From positions 1 to 64,000 of the forward strand of contig NZ_FNPF01000006.1 in assembly GCF_900107235.1 (NCBI RefSeq): 64,000 bases of DNA, written 5' to 3'. The notes under the pieces were generated by a model. That model saw only the letters and a list, made by a program, of their open reading frames with translations. It was not told where the DNA came from and ran no database searches. Shown in pieces: positions 36,452 through 45,313 of this stretch (positions within the stretch are counted from its first letter, which is position 1; each line of letters opens with the position of its first letter). Both the position numbers and the translations under genes were made by a program. Source of the DNA: Citreimonas salinaria. GTDB taxonomy: Bacteria > Pseudomonadota > Alphaproteobacteria > Rhodobacterales > Rhodobacteraceae.

Positions 36452-36485
36452 AAACCCCGCGAGTTGGCACTTGCGGGGTTTTTGC
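36452..36485 (+). terminator. Rho-independent terminator of csbD
   Basis: AAACCCCGC and GCGGGGTTT flank a 12-base loop, with five T at the end. Confidence 0.85.
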
Positions 36486-36530
36486 TTTTCCGTGGACGCA
36501 GACGAGGCGACCGCCACCCTGCCGCTGGGG

Positions 36531-37241
36531 CTACGCCGGGTCCAGGTGTAGTGCCTGCAAAGTCGTGTCGAAGACAAGGTGCGTCCCCTGTTTGGGGCGG
36601 TGACGCAGCGCCGTCAGCGGCAGCAGGATTCGTCCCAGCTGATCCCTTCCCGTCGTCTCCGTCGCGCCGGAGCCGGCTTCAGTGCCTGCCGTCGTGCCGG
36701 ACTTCGGCGTGATCGCGACGGTGACGACGCGCCGCGTGTCGATCTCGAAAAGCAGATCCGCCACCGGGCCGATCTCTCCGTCGGTGCAAAAGGCGGGCAG
36801 CCCGATCCAGCTGCCGACTTCTTCCAGGGGACGCACCAGCCGGTCGCCGTCCGGGGCCGGCGGGAGTTCGTGCTCGCGCTGCTCGGCGATCAACTGCTCG
36901 AACATCAGGAGCGGCGAGTAGGTCGATCCGAACGGACCGACCAGCACCGGTGGCCATGCCCGCAGGTCTATGCGTTCCTCGGCCATCCCCTCGTGCCACC
37001 GCGGAGCGGCTTCCAGATCGCTTTCCGAGATGCGCAGCATCCACGAAGCGCCCTCTTCACCCGGCGGCGCGAGACGATCGGCCTCGACCAGAACCTCGGT
37101 CGCATCCAGCCAGCCGCCGATATCGACGGCCATGTAGCGCACCAAGCCGGTGCCGGGATCGAAGAAGGCCTCGCGCAGCTTCGCCTTGCCACCATCGGTC
37201 GCAAGGTTGCGGTTCATCAGGTCGTGGAAAGATTGCAGCAT
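36531..37241 (-). CDS. PRC-barrel domain protein, cytoplasmic
   Basis: The protein has 236 residues and no signal peptide. PRC-barrel features occur twice: LVRYMAVDIGGWLDATEVLVEADRL near residue 30-55 and SWIGLPAFCTDGEIGPVADLLFE near 140-165. The second barrel is followed by a Thr/Gly-rich linker. It lies 21 bases after the small gene at 37263-37595 and probably shares its EcfG promoter. Function unknown. Confidence 0.75.
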   Translation of the reverse strand: MLQSFHDLMNRNLATDGGKAKLREAFFDPGTGLVRYMAVDIGGWLDATEVLVEADRLAPPGEEGASWMLRISESDLEAAPRWHEGMAEERIDLRAWPPVLVGPFGSTYSPLLMFEQLIAEQREHELPPAPDGDRLVRPLEEVGSWIGLPAFCTDGEIGPVADLLFEIDTRRVVTVAITPKSGTTAGTEAGSGATETTGRDQLGRILLPLTALRHRPKQGTHLVFDTTLQALHLDPA

Positions 37242-37262
37242 CTAGGTCCCCTTCGTGCGGGT

Positions 37263-37595
37263 TCAGGCGTCGTCCAGTGCGCGGGCCATGCGCTCGGCCC
37301 AGTCCCGCCCCGGATCGCCGCCCCAGAGCAGCCAGGCCACGTAACCCGCCGACGGATCGTCGTCGTTGCCGAAGCCGCTTGCCTTCTTGTCGACGGCGTG
37401 GCGTGCGAAATACGACGTCATGCGCTGGATCGTCTGGGGCGACAGCCTGCGGCGGTTGGACAGGTCGCGGGCGCGCGCGACACCGACGGCTGTGCCGCCC
37501 CGGTGGAACCGGCGGCGCAATTCCAGTCCCCGTGCTGCGGCATCGGCCACGGCGCGGGGCGGGGTCAGGTCGGGTTGTCCATCTTTGGAAGCCAT
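37263..37595 (-). CDS. Small conserved protein with a phage-associated C-terminal domain
   Basis: The protein has 110 residues. The pattern RRRFHRGGTAVGVARARDL, then RMTSYFARHAVDKKASGF and PSAGYVAWLLWGGDPGRDWA, resembles a domain I know from phage and integrated-element proteins; I cannot name a function. There is no membrane segment. An exact EcfG promoter lies 65 bases upstream, so it is first in a two-gene stress unit with the PRC-barrel protein. Confidence 0.6.
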   Translation of the reverse strand: MASKDGQPDLTPPRAVADAAARGLELRRRFHRGGTAVGVARARDLSNRRRLSPQTIQRMTSYFARHAVDKKASGFGNDDDPSAGYVAWLLWGGDPGRDWAERMARALDDA

Positions 37596-37659
37596 CGATC
37601 GGTATCCTCGGCCGGGCTGTGCGTCGTCGCGCGCCCGTCACGTCATGTGTCTGGAAGCA

Positions 37660-37685
37660 AACGCCCGCGCTGCGTGGCCGGTTCC
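37660..37685 (-). promoter_or_regulatory. EcfG promoter, exact match, minus strand
   Basis: On the minus strand GGAAC (37685-37681), 17 bases, CGTT (37663-37660), 65 bases before the gene ending at 37263. Confidence 0.75.
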
Positions 37686-37712
37686 GGGCAAGGTCGCCGG
37701 GGCGGACATGGC

Positions 37713-37737
37713 GGAACCCATCCGGCTCGGGCGGGTT
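37713..37737 (+). promoter_or_regulatory. EcfG-type promoter, one mismatch, before FNT channel
   Basis: GGAAC (37713-37717), 16 bases, GGTT (37734-37737). It is 186 bases before the ATG, longer than for the other sites. Confidence 0.35.
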
Positions 37738-37922
37738 TGTCTGCCGACGGCGGGTCATGGCCCGCGTTCGGAAGCGGGCGTTGCGCCCGGTACGGAGCCC
37801 GACATGATCGTCCAAATTCCCGATCCGCACGAGCGCGTGCTCGTCGCGGTGCAAATGCCGTTGACGGGCGTGCCGAGGCCGGACGCGCGCCGCGCTGTCA
37901 GGAGCTTCGGCAGGAGGCCCGC

Positions 37923-38819
37923 ATGACACCGGAAGAGAACGAAGACAGCCCCTCGACCGGCAACGCCGACCCGCGCGACAACGACAATGCCGTCCGGCAC
38001 GAGCGCGAGGAGCACTCGGTCTCGGAGGCGACGCGGCTGTCGGCCCGCCTGATCTACGAGGTGGTGCGCCGCGACGGCGAGGAGGAGTTGCGCCGCCCGC
38101 TCACCTCGCTGAGCTTCTCGGGAACCGCTGCCGGGATCCTGATGGGCCTGTCGGTGCTGTCCGAGGCGATCCTGCGCACGTACCTGCCGGACCGGCCGTC
38201 ATCGTTCCTGCTGGAGAATTTCGGCTACAGCATGGGGTTCATCGTAGTGATCTTCGGCCGGATGCAGCTGTTCACCGAGAACACGATCACCACGGTTCTG
38301 CCGGTCATCGCACGGCCCGAACGGGAGTGCATCACGGACATGCTGCGCCTTTGGAGCATTGTATTGGCGGCCAATGTCCTAGGCACGATGATTGCCGCAG
38401 CGTTCTTGTCGCAGACGACGGTCATCAGCCCCGAGGTCAAGACTGCCGTGGTCGAACTGTCGCGGCACGCCGTCCACATGCCGGCGGACGAAAGCTTTCT
38501 GCGGGGGCTACCGGCGGGAATGATCGTCGCGGCCATCGTCTGGATGATGCCATCCGCGCAGGGCAACGCCTTCTTCATCGTGCTGACCTTCACCTGGCTG
38601 ATCGCGGTCGGCGACTTCACCCACATCATCGCCGGCTCGGTCGAGATGTTCTATCTGCTCATGATCGCCGAGACCGGCCTGCGAGAGGCGGTGTTCGGGT
38701 TCTTTCTGCCGGTCCTGGCCGGCAACGTGCTGGGCGGCACCGCGATCTTCACCCTGCTGGCTTGGGGTCAGGTGCGCAACGAGGTCAAGCACGGAACCGG
38801 CTCGGGCCGGCATGGTTAG
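37923..38819 (+). CDS. Formate/nitrite transporter family protein (YfdC-like)
   Basis: The protein has 298 residues. A polar N-terminus of about 55 residues leads to six membrane helices with FNT features (LSFSGTAAGILMGLSVLSEA, VIFGRMQLFTENTITTVLPV, ANVLGTMIAAAF, LPAGMIVAAIVWMM, AGSVEMFYLL, GNVLGGTAIFTLLAWGQV). The long polar N-terminus and QLFTENT place it nearer YfdC-type proteins than FocA. Substrate not predictable. Confidence 0.82.
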   Translation: MTPEENEDSPSTGNADPRDNDNAVRHEREEHSVSEATRLSARLIYEVVRRDGEEELRRPLTSLSFSGTAAGILMGLSVLSEAILRTYLPDRPSSFLLENFGYSMGFIVVIFGRMQLFTENTITTVLPVIARPERECITDMLRLWSIVLAANVLGTMIAAAFLSQTTVISPEVKTAVVELSRHAVHMPADESFLRGLPAGMIVAAIVWMMPSAQGNAFFIVLTFTWLIAVGDFTHIIAGSVEMFYLLMIAETGLREAVFGFFLPVLAGNVLGGTAIFTLLAWGQVRNEVKHGTGSGRHG

Positions 38820-38950
38820 CCCTGATCATCCGACACGGCCCGGATACGGGGGGCGTGCCATGAGCGGACCGGGTGGCACTCCCGCACCCTCGCGGGCGTT
38901 CGCGATATCTGCCGCCGCTCGGTCGCCGGGTGGCACGTAAAGGACGCGGC

Positions 38951-39913
38951 CTAGCCGATCGCGAGGCCCAGAAGGAACGTGATCACCGGCACGCCACCGA
39001 ACACGGCCAGCCGGGCATGGGCGGCATCGACGGTCAGCCCGCGCTCTTGCGCCTCGTCGTCATAGCTGCCGTGCGCGTCCGGGCCGCGCCGCGGGTCCGG
39101 CGCATCCAGGTTGTCCGGCCGGCCGCCCGGCTCGTCCTGCCAGGACTTCTGCATCTCGGCACCCGCATCGGCCAGCTTGCGGTCCAGCCAGCCGGGCGCG
39201 ACGAAGTGACCGAAGGCCATCTTCAGCACCGACCGGCCGACAAAGATCTCGCGCGTGCCGTCGCGGATGGCCCGCATCACCGCCCGCGCGGCCAATTCCG
39301 GCGTGAAGACCGGCGCCGCCGGGCGTGGCTGCTTCGACAGGCGATTGCGCGCCCAGTCGAATTGCGGGGTGTTGATCGCCGGAAGCTGCACCACGCTCAG
39401 CGTGATGTCCGAGCCGCTGCGGATCAGCTCGCAGCGCAGCGCGTCGGTGAAGCCGTTGATCGCGTGCTTGGACGCGCAATAGGCCGCCTGGTAGGGCACC
39501 GCGCGATAGCTCAGCCCGGAACCGACGTTGACGATCCGGCCGCTGTTGCGCCCCTCCATCAGGGAAAGGGCGGTGCGCGTTCCGTTGACCTGGCCCAGGA
39601 ACGTCGCCCGCACGATCCGGTCGAATTCGTCCGGGCCGGCCAGCGCGAAGGGCGAGAAGCTGGTCAGCATGGCCGCGTTGACCCAGACCGAAATCGGCCC
39701 CAAGGCTTCCTCGATGGCTGCGCCGGTCCGCTGCACGGCGGTGGCGTCTCCCACGTCGCAGGGCAGGGTGAAGACGGCATCGGCGAACGTGTCACGCAGC
39801 GCGTCCAGCCGCGTCTGGCCGCGCGCAAGGATGCCGACGCGATAGCCGTCTGCCAGAAGAGCGTCGACGATTGCCCGTCCGACGCCGGCGGTGCCGCCTG
39901 CAACGACGGCCAC
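38951..39913 (-). CDS. Short-chain dehydrogenase/reductase, long form
   Basis: About 320 residues. Rossmann motif GGTAGVGRA, active site VNVGSGLSYRAVPYQAAYCASKHA (Ser, Tyr-x3-Lys), and a C-terminal membrane helix (VFGGVPVITFLLGLAIG). The only standard nearby start is GTG at 39913, which truncates the first beta strand. ATA at 39926-39928 would give MPSNKVAVVAGGTAGVG and has AAGGA at the right distance, so the true start may be ATA or a mutated ATG. Substrate unknown. An exact EcfG promoter lies upstream. Confidence 0.8.
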   Translation of the reverse strand: MAVVAGGTAGVGRAIVDALLADGYRVGILARGQTRLDALRDTFADAVFTLPCDVGDATAVQRTGAAIEEALGPISVWVNAAMLTSFSPFALAGPDEFDRIVRATFLGQVNGTRTALSLMEGRNSGRIVNVGSGLSYRAVPYQAAYCASKHAINGFTDALRCELIRSGSDITLSVVQLPAINTPQFDWARNRLSKQPRPAAPVFTPELAARAVMRAIRDGTREIFVGRSVLKMAFGHFVAPGWLDRKLADAGAEMQKSWQDEPGGRPDNLDAPDPRRGPDAHGSYDDEAQERGLTVDAAHARLAVFGGVPVITFLLGLAIG

Positions 39914-40000
39914 TTTGTTGGAGGGTATGACGAGGTCCTTCGATCTGCGGTTCCGGATGTGTCTGCGGTGCGCCGGGCATGCGGCGCGCCTGTATTCGCC

Positions 40001-40025
40001 AACGGGATGCCCACGCCGCGGTTCC
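40001..40025 (-). promoter_or_regulatory. EcfG promoter, exact match, before the SDR at 38951-39913
   Basis: On the minus strand GGAAC (40025-40021), 16 bases, CGTT (40004-40001), about 75-90 bases before the SDR start. Confidence 0.75.
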
Positions 40026-40095
40026 GCCGGCGCCGGCAACCGCGCGGCAAGTGCGGCGTTGAGCATGAAGGAACGGGCGAAGCCACGGAGGACTC

Positions 40096-40596
40096 ATGGG
40101 CAGCCTTTTCAACGACTTTGCGACGGACACCTCGCTGGATACCTTGGTGATCCTTGTGCGTCTGCTGGGGGCGGCGTTGGTGTGCGGCGTCATCGGGTTC
40201 GAACGCGAGGCCCGCGCGCGCCCGGCGGGCCTGCGTACGCACATGATGGTCGGCCTCGCCTCCTGTCTTTATTGCCTCATCATGCTCGAGACGCTGGCGG
40301 ACGCGCGCGACTTCACCGATCGCGTCGCGATGGACCCGATCCGCGTGATCGAGGCGGTGACCAGCGGCGTGGCCTTCCTGGCGGCCGGCATGATCGTCTT
40401 TGCGAAGGGAAAGGTTCAGGGCCTGACCACCGGCACAAGCCTCTGGCTGTGCGCGGCGATCGGACTGGCGATCGGATTCGGAATGTGGGTGATGGCGGCG
40501 ATGACCGCGGCGCTGGCGCTGATCATCATCCGTCTCGTCAAGACGATGGAAGACAGCGCGCGCAAGCGTTTTGGCCGGAAGACTGACGAGGAGTGA
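40096..40596 (+). CDS. MgtC/SapB-family membrane protein
   Basis: The protein has 166 residues and four to five helices. RLLGAALVCGVIGFEREARARPAGLRTHMMVGLAS is the MgtC signature (FEREARARPAGLRTH). It lacks the C-terminal ACT-like domain of true MgtC. The stop abuts the convergent SDR. Possible role in envelope or Mg-related stress. Confidence 0.88.
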   Translation: MGSLFNDFATDTSLDTLVILVRLLGAALVCGVIGFEREARARPAGLRTHMMVGLASCLYCLIMLETLADARDFTDRVAMDPIRVIEAVTSGVAFLAAGMIVFAKGKVQGLTTGTSLWLCAAIGLAIGFGMWVMAAMTAALALIIIRLVKTMEDSARKRFGRKTDEE

Positions 40597-41394
40597 TCAG
40601 GTCGAGATGCCCTCGACCGATCCGCCGTCGACACGGTAGTTCGACCCCACGACGAAGCTGGCCTTCTCGGAACACAGGAAGGCGATGGCCGCGGCGACTT
40701 CCTCGGGTTTTCCGCGGCGTTTCAACTCGATGTGGGGGCGTTCCTCGTCTAGGAACGACTCTACGGCGTCGTCGCGGTCGGTGCCCCGGGCCTGGGCGCG
40801 CTTGTCCATCATGCCGTCGGTCATCGGTGTCTCGATGAATGCCGGCGAGACGGTGTTGACCAGTACGCCCCGCCGCGCCGCCGCGCGACTGAGACCCTTG
40901 GCGAAGTTCAGCAGGCCGGCCTTTGCGACGTTGTAGACGACTTCGTCCGAGTAGGGCTGCACCGCGTTTTCCGAAGTCACGATGACGATCCGCCCCCAGC
41001 CGCGGCTCTCCATCTCGGGCTCAAACACGCGCAGCGTGCGGACGACCGACATGAAGTCGTTTTCCCAGGCTTCGTTCCATTCGGCATCGGACATCTCCAG
41101 CGGGTGGCCCTTCGCGCCGGTCACGCCGGCGGCGCAGACGACGATGTCGGGCATGACGAAGCGTTCGCGCACGGTCTCGGCCAGCCCCCTCACCTGGTCG
41201 CGCTGCGTCAGGTCCGCCTGAAGCGCGTTGGCCTGCGCGCCCAGCGATTGCGCGGCCTCGGCCACCTTGTCGCCCTGCACGTCCACCAGGATCACCTGCG
41301 CGCCCTCCTCGATCAATTGCGCGGCGGTCGCCCGACCGATGCCCGACGCGCCGCCGGTGATCAGCGCCGTCTTGCCTTCGAGTCCGAGTTCCAT
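40597..41394 (-). CDS. Short-chain dehydrogenase/reductase, classical
   Basis: Enzyme of 265 residues. TGGASGIGRA, DVQGDKVA, CAAGVTG, Ser in IVTSENAVQ, Tyr-x3-Lys in YNVAKAG and the C-terminal GSNYRVDGG are all present, so it should be an active NAD(P)-dependent oxidoreductase. AAGGGG precedes the ATG at 41394. It has its own exact EcfG promoter and lies 69 bases after the Gfo/Idh gene on the same strand. Confidence 0.88.
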   Translation of the reverse strand: MELGLEGKTALITGGASGIGRATAAQLIEEGAQVILVDVQGDKVAEAAQSLGAQANALQADLTQRDQVRGLAETVRERFVMPDIVVCAAGVTGAKGHPLEMSDAEWNEAWENDFMSVVRTLRVFEPEMESRGWGRIVIVTSENAVQPYSDEVVYNVAKAGLLNFAKGLSRAAARRGVLVNTVSPAFIETPMTDGMMDKRAQARGTDRDDAVESFLDEERPHIELKRRGKPEEVAAAIAFLCSEKASFVVGSNYRVDGGSVEGIST

Positions 41395-41431
41395 CGAAGC
41401 CCCTTTCCGTGTCGTTTGTGGTTCCGCCTTC

Positions 41432-41456
41432 AACGTCAGCTGTTCCGGCGGGTTCC
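41432..41456 (-). promoter_or_regulatory. EcfG promoter, exact match, before the SDR at 40597-41394
   Basis: On the minus strand GGAAC (41456-41452), 16 bases, CGTT (41435-41432), 38 bases before the ATG. Confidence 0.8.
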
Positions 41457-41463
41457 GGTGGCC

Positions 41464-42435
41464 TCAGTCCCGTGCGGTCCCGCCATCGAGGCGCAGGCCC
41501 ATGCGATCGAGCATGGCGTTGACCGACGCCGCCTCCTCCGGCGACACCCGCGCATCGTTCGTCCGTCCTTCGAGGGTGTCGAGGAACGGCTCGATCCCTT
41601 CGCCCGCATCGAGTTCGGACAACGTTTGGCAGCGCACGGGCACGTCGTCGCCACGCGTGCGGATCGTCAACTGGCCGTCCTGCAGCCGCGCATGGCCTGC
41701 GTCGCCGACGAGATCGATCTCCAGCCGCATCGCCGCGTCGGTCCAGCCTGCCTCGATCGTCGCGGTGGCGCCGCTTTCGAAGCGCAGCACCGCCGCGCCA
41801 TGATCGTCGACCGCCCAGCCCAGTGCGTTGGCGGTGATCGCGTGGCCGGTGCGCGCCGGGCCGAGAAGCCACTGCAGAAGGTCGACGCAATGCACCGCCT
41901 CGTCCACGAAGCCGTCGTAGCAGGCCAGCGCCGGATCCGTCATCCAGCAATCGAGGTCGAGCCAGTCCGCAAAGCCCCCATCATGCGAAAAGCGCATCCT
42001 CGCTTCGTGGACGATGCCCAACTCGCCCTCGTCCACTGCCGCCTTGAGCGCCTTCAACGCGGCATTCGTGCGGAAGAAATAGCCCGATTGAAGGTCGATG
42101 CCGGTGCGCTGTGCCAGTGCGGCGCAGCGCGCGGCGGCGGCGGCGCTGCCGGCCAGCGGTTTTTCGGTGAACACCGGCAGACCGGCGTTCAGGGCGGCGG
42201 TGATGTCGGCCTCGTGGTGCACGGTCTCGGAGCAGACCAGCGCGCCCGCCGCATCCGTCGGCAACGCCGCAAGATCCGGCAGCGCCCGCGCATTGAGCCG
42301 CGCGCAAAGGGTGTCGCGCCGCTCGGCATCGCGGTCGTGCACCGCACCGATCCGCCAGCCGCGTGCCTGCAGGTGGGCGATGTGGTCGGGCAGGTGCACG
42401 TGGGCGCCGCCCAGAAGAACAAGCGTCCGGTTCAT
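41464..42435 (-). CDS. Gfo/Idh/MocA-family oxidoreductase
   Basis: The protein has 323 residues. An N-terminal Rossmann domain with GGAHVHLPDHIAHL in place of the usual GxGxxG, then the conserved EKP motif (VFTEKPLAGS) and a C-terminal dimer domain (CYDGFVDEAVHCVDLLQWLLG, with the catalytic-type His). It probably oxidises or reduces a sugar, inositol or their derivatives. The start overlaps the MscS stop (ATGA), third gene of the symporter operon, so a solute brought in by that symporter is a candidate substrate. Confidence 0.8.
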   Translation of the reverse strand: MNRTLVLLGGAHVHLPDHIAHLQARGWRIGAVHDRDAERRDTLCARLNARALPDLAALPTDAAGALVCSETVHHEADITAALNAGLPVFTEKPLAGSAAAAARCAALAQRTGIDLQSGYFFRTNAALKALKAAVDEGELGIVHEARMRFSHDGGFADWLDLDCWMTDPALACYDGFVDEAVHCVDLLQWLLGPARTGHAITANALGWAVDDHGAAVLRFESGATATIEAGWTDAAMRLEIDLVGDAGHARLQDGQLTIRTRGDDVPVRCQTLSELDAGEGIEPFLDTLEGRTNDARVSPEEAASVNAMLDRMGLRLDGGTARD

Positions 42436-43568
42436 GTCGAGCTTCCTCCTTCGATCCGGTCGCGGGGCAGGGCGGGGTCCGCTTCCGGGGCGGCACTGGT
42501 CCGGAATTCGCCGCGCAGGCGGGGCAGGGCCTGCGGGTGTTCGCCCTGGAGCCAGACGATCATCTTCTCGCGCACCTCGCAGCGCAGGTCCCACGCCTGC
42601 GGCGAAGTGCGTGCGCTCATCAATGCGCGCAGCGCGACCGTGTCCTTGTCGGTGTCGACGACCTGCAGCACCGAGACCTTGCCGTCCCAGTGCGGCGAGG
42701 CATGGACGAGTTCCTCGAGTTTTTCGCGCATCGCGTCCATCGGCACGGTGTAGTCGAGATACCAGTAGACCGACCCGATGATCGAGGCGCTGTCGCGGGT
42801 CCAGTTCTGGAACGGCTTCTCGATAAAGTAGCTCAGCGGCACGACCATGCGCCGCCAGTCCCAGATGCGCACGACGACATAGGTGGCGAATATCTCCTCG
42901 ATCCAGCCCCATTCGCCCTCGACGATCACGACGTCCTCCAGCCGGATGGGCTGGGTGATGGCGATCTGGACCCCCGCGATCAGGTTGGTCAGCACCGGCC
43001 GCGCCGCCAGACCCAGGATCAGGCCCGCGGCGCCGGCCGAGGCAAACAGCGAAAGACCGTATTCCTGCACCGCGTCGAAGGTCAGCAACACGGCGCCGAC
43101 CGTCAGGATGCCCAGCACGATGGTCGCGGTGCGCCGCAACACGCGGATCTGCGTGACGAACTTGCGCGCGGCAAGGTTGTCCTCGGTGTCGAAGCGGTGA
43201 CGGCGGATCGAGCGGTCGGTGAAATGGTTCACCAGCAGGATCGCGGTCCAGCCCAGGAAAACGATCAGCAGGATCAGGAGGATGTGGCCGATGCCGCGCT
43301 CCCAGCCGAAGGGTAGATGCAACCGCGGCACCACGATCGCCAGCGCGGCCAGGATCATCGCCAGCCGCAGCGGCCGCCGCGCGCGTCGCAGCAGAGAGCC
43401 CAGCAGCCCGGTATCGGTACCGGCGAACCGAAGCACCAGCCGGAACAGCAGGAAATGAAGCGAGACGGCGGCCGCCACGGCCATCAACAGGATGATGACC
43501 GGGAAGGCGGCCGAGGGCATGCGGGCGATCGCCGCGTCAGCCGCCTGCATGTAGCTTGCCGCATCCAT
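42432..43568 (-). CDS. Mechanosensitive channel, MscS family, short form
   Basis: The protein has 378 residues: four membrane helices, then pore and beta domain (SLFASAGAAGLILGLAARPVLTNLIAG, QPIRLEDVVIVEGEWGWIEEI), then the C-terminal domain (FEKPFQNWT...). In contrast to the channel at 24280 it has no periplasmic domain. TGATG overlap with the symporter upstream and ATGA overlap with the oxidoreductase downstream put it in one operon. Confidence 0.88.
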   Translation of the reverse strand: MDAASYMQAADAAIARMPSAAFPVIILLMAVAAAVSLHFLLFRLVLRFAGTDTGLLGSLLRRARRPLRLAMILAALAIVVPRLHLPFGWERGIGHILLILLIVFLGWTAILLVNHFTDRSIRRHRFDTEDNLAARKFVTQIRVLRRTATIVLGILTVGAVLLTFDAVQEYGLSLFASAGAAGLILGLAARPVLTNLIAGVQIAITQPIRLEDVVIVEGEWGWIEEIFATYVVVRIWDWRRMVVPLSYFIEKPFQNWTRDSASIIGSVYWYLDYTVPMDAMREKLEELVHASPHWDGKVSVLQVVDTDKDTVALRALMSARTSPQAWDLRCEVREKMIVWLQGEHPQALPRLRGEFRTSAAPEADPALPRDRIEGGSST

Positions 43569-45168
43569 CACCAGATCCAGATGATGAAGCCGACCATGCA
43601 GGAGGCCAGAAGCGCCGACCACAGCGTCCGGTCACGCCAGATCGGTCGTTCGAGCGTGGTGAAGATCTCTTTCGCCTCGTCGCCCGACCAGACCAGTTCT
43701 TCGATCCGCTCCTTTTTCGACTGGCGTGTGACTGCCGAGAGGCCGAAATGGATCCCGATGCCGATGACCATCATGATCGACGACATGATCGTGTAGTGGA
43801 TCTCGGGTAGGCCGAAGTCGGTCCACATGCTGGTCACCTCCTTGAGGATGAACAGCGGCACCCCCACCACGAGCCCCGCGACGATGGTCCAGAAGGCGCC
43901 GTTGCCGTTCAGCCACGGCACGAAAAGGCCCGCGATGTAGACTACGACAATGGTCGGCACCACGTAGCTCAGCGACGACTGGAAGTATTCGAACAGCGAC
44001 TCGAAGCTTGCCACCGAAGGGGCGTAGATCGCGCCGAACACCATGACCACGCCGGTCACGACGCGGCCCAGCCAGACCTGGCGATCTCGTTCACCCTCCA
44101 GATCGGCTCGACGAAGTCCTTCACGACCAGCGTCGACGCCGAGTTCATCGCCGAGTCGAGCGAGGACATGATCGCCGCGATCAGCGCCGCAATGATGAGG
44201 CCCCGCACGCCGATCGGCATCAGATCGAACGCCAGCGTCGGGAAGGCCAGGTCGGGTGTCTCGAGATCCGGGTAGAGCTTCAGTGCGATCAGGCCGGGCA
44301 GGATCATCAGGAACAAGTTGGGGATCTTCAGGAAGCCCGCGAACAGCGCGCCGATCTGGCCCTCGCGCAGGTCCTTGGCGCCCAGGGTGCGCTGCACCAC
44401 GAACTGGTTGATCGACCAGTAGTAGAAGCCAAGCAGAACGACGCCCCAAAGCCCGGTCCAAGGCAGGAAGTCGTCGGACGCAGGCAGGATCAGGTGCTGT
44501 TTCTCCTCGGGGATGCCCACGAACAATTCCTGCCAGCCGCCGATCTCGTTCAGGCCGATCCAGAACAGCACGGCCGCGCCCGCGATCAGCAAGAGGGCCT
44601 GCACCGTGTCGGTCACCACCACCGCCGACAGCCCGCCGAGGATGGTGTAGATGCCTGCCACCAACGCAAGCACCGCGATTGCGGTCCACAGGTTCAGGTA
44701 GCCCGTCACGTTCGAGATCACCAACCCGCCCGCATAAAGCGCGCCGGCGGTGTCGATGAACAGGATCGCCATGATCGTGAACAACGAGAACGCCCGGCGC
44801 GACCGCACGTCGTAGCGCTCTTCCAGGAATTCCGGGACCGTACCGATCCTGGCGCGCAGGAACGACGGCAGGATGAAGATCGCGAACAGGATCAGCACGA
44901 AGGCTGCGGTCCACTCGTAGTTGAACATCGCGACGCCATTGTCGTAGCTGCCACCCATCAGGCCGACGAAGCTGGACCCGGACATATTGGACGCGAACAG
45001 CGAGAAGCCGATCAGGTACCAGGGCAGGGAGCGGCCGGCCAGGAAGTAGCTGTCCGCGCCGCCTTCGAGCTTGCGGGACACGTACAGGCCGTGCGCGATC
45101 ACGGCCACGAAATAGACCAGTACGATCGTGTAATCGATCCAGTGCAGGTCGAATTTCGCTTCCCCCAT
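43568..45168 (-). pseudogene. Sodium:solute symporter (SSS family), frameshifted
   Basis: From ATG 45168 the frame reads an SSS transporter (GGADSYFLAGRSLPWYLIGF, SGSSFVGLMGGSYDNGV, IMSSLDSAMNSASTLVVKDF). It stops early at 44056, while the next frame continues RDRQVWLGRVVTGVVMVFG and on to GFIIWIW at 43568. The shift lies at about 44080-44100 (around GVNE/RDRQ); adding one base restores about 530 residues. The strong conservation on both sides suggests a recent mutation or a sequence error. Intact, it would be an SGLT-like sugar or polyol importer feeding the oxidoreductase downstream. Confidence 0.8.
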
Positions 45169-45201
45169 AAGTGCCCCCGGGTCAAAGAAAACTGCCTTGT
45201 G

Positions 45202-45227
45202 AACCAAAGCCCGTCCGTCGAAGTTCC
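45202..45227 (-). promoter_or_regulatory. EcfG-type promoter, one mismatch, before the symporter operon
   Basis: On the minus strand GGAAC (45227-45223), 17 bases, GGTT (45205-45202), 34 bases before the ATG at 45168. Confidence 0.5.
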
Positions 45228-45313
45228 TTGGGGCGCTTCGGCAGGCTCGGGCAGGCATGAAAAGGGGCGCAGCATTGCCGCGCCCCTTCGTCGTCTCATC
45301 AAAGGTCGGAACC

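Larger units (their letters stand above)
37596..37922. other. Divergent control region
   Basis: These 327 bases separate the minus-strand gene at 37595 from the FNT channel at 37923. They hold an exact minus-strand EcfG promoter and a near-consensus plus-strand one. I see no convincing gene. Confidence 0.5.
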
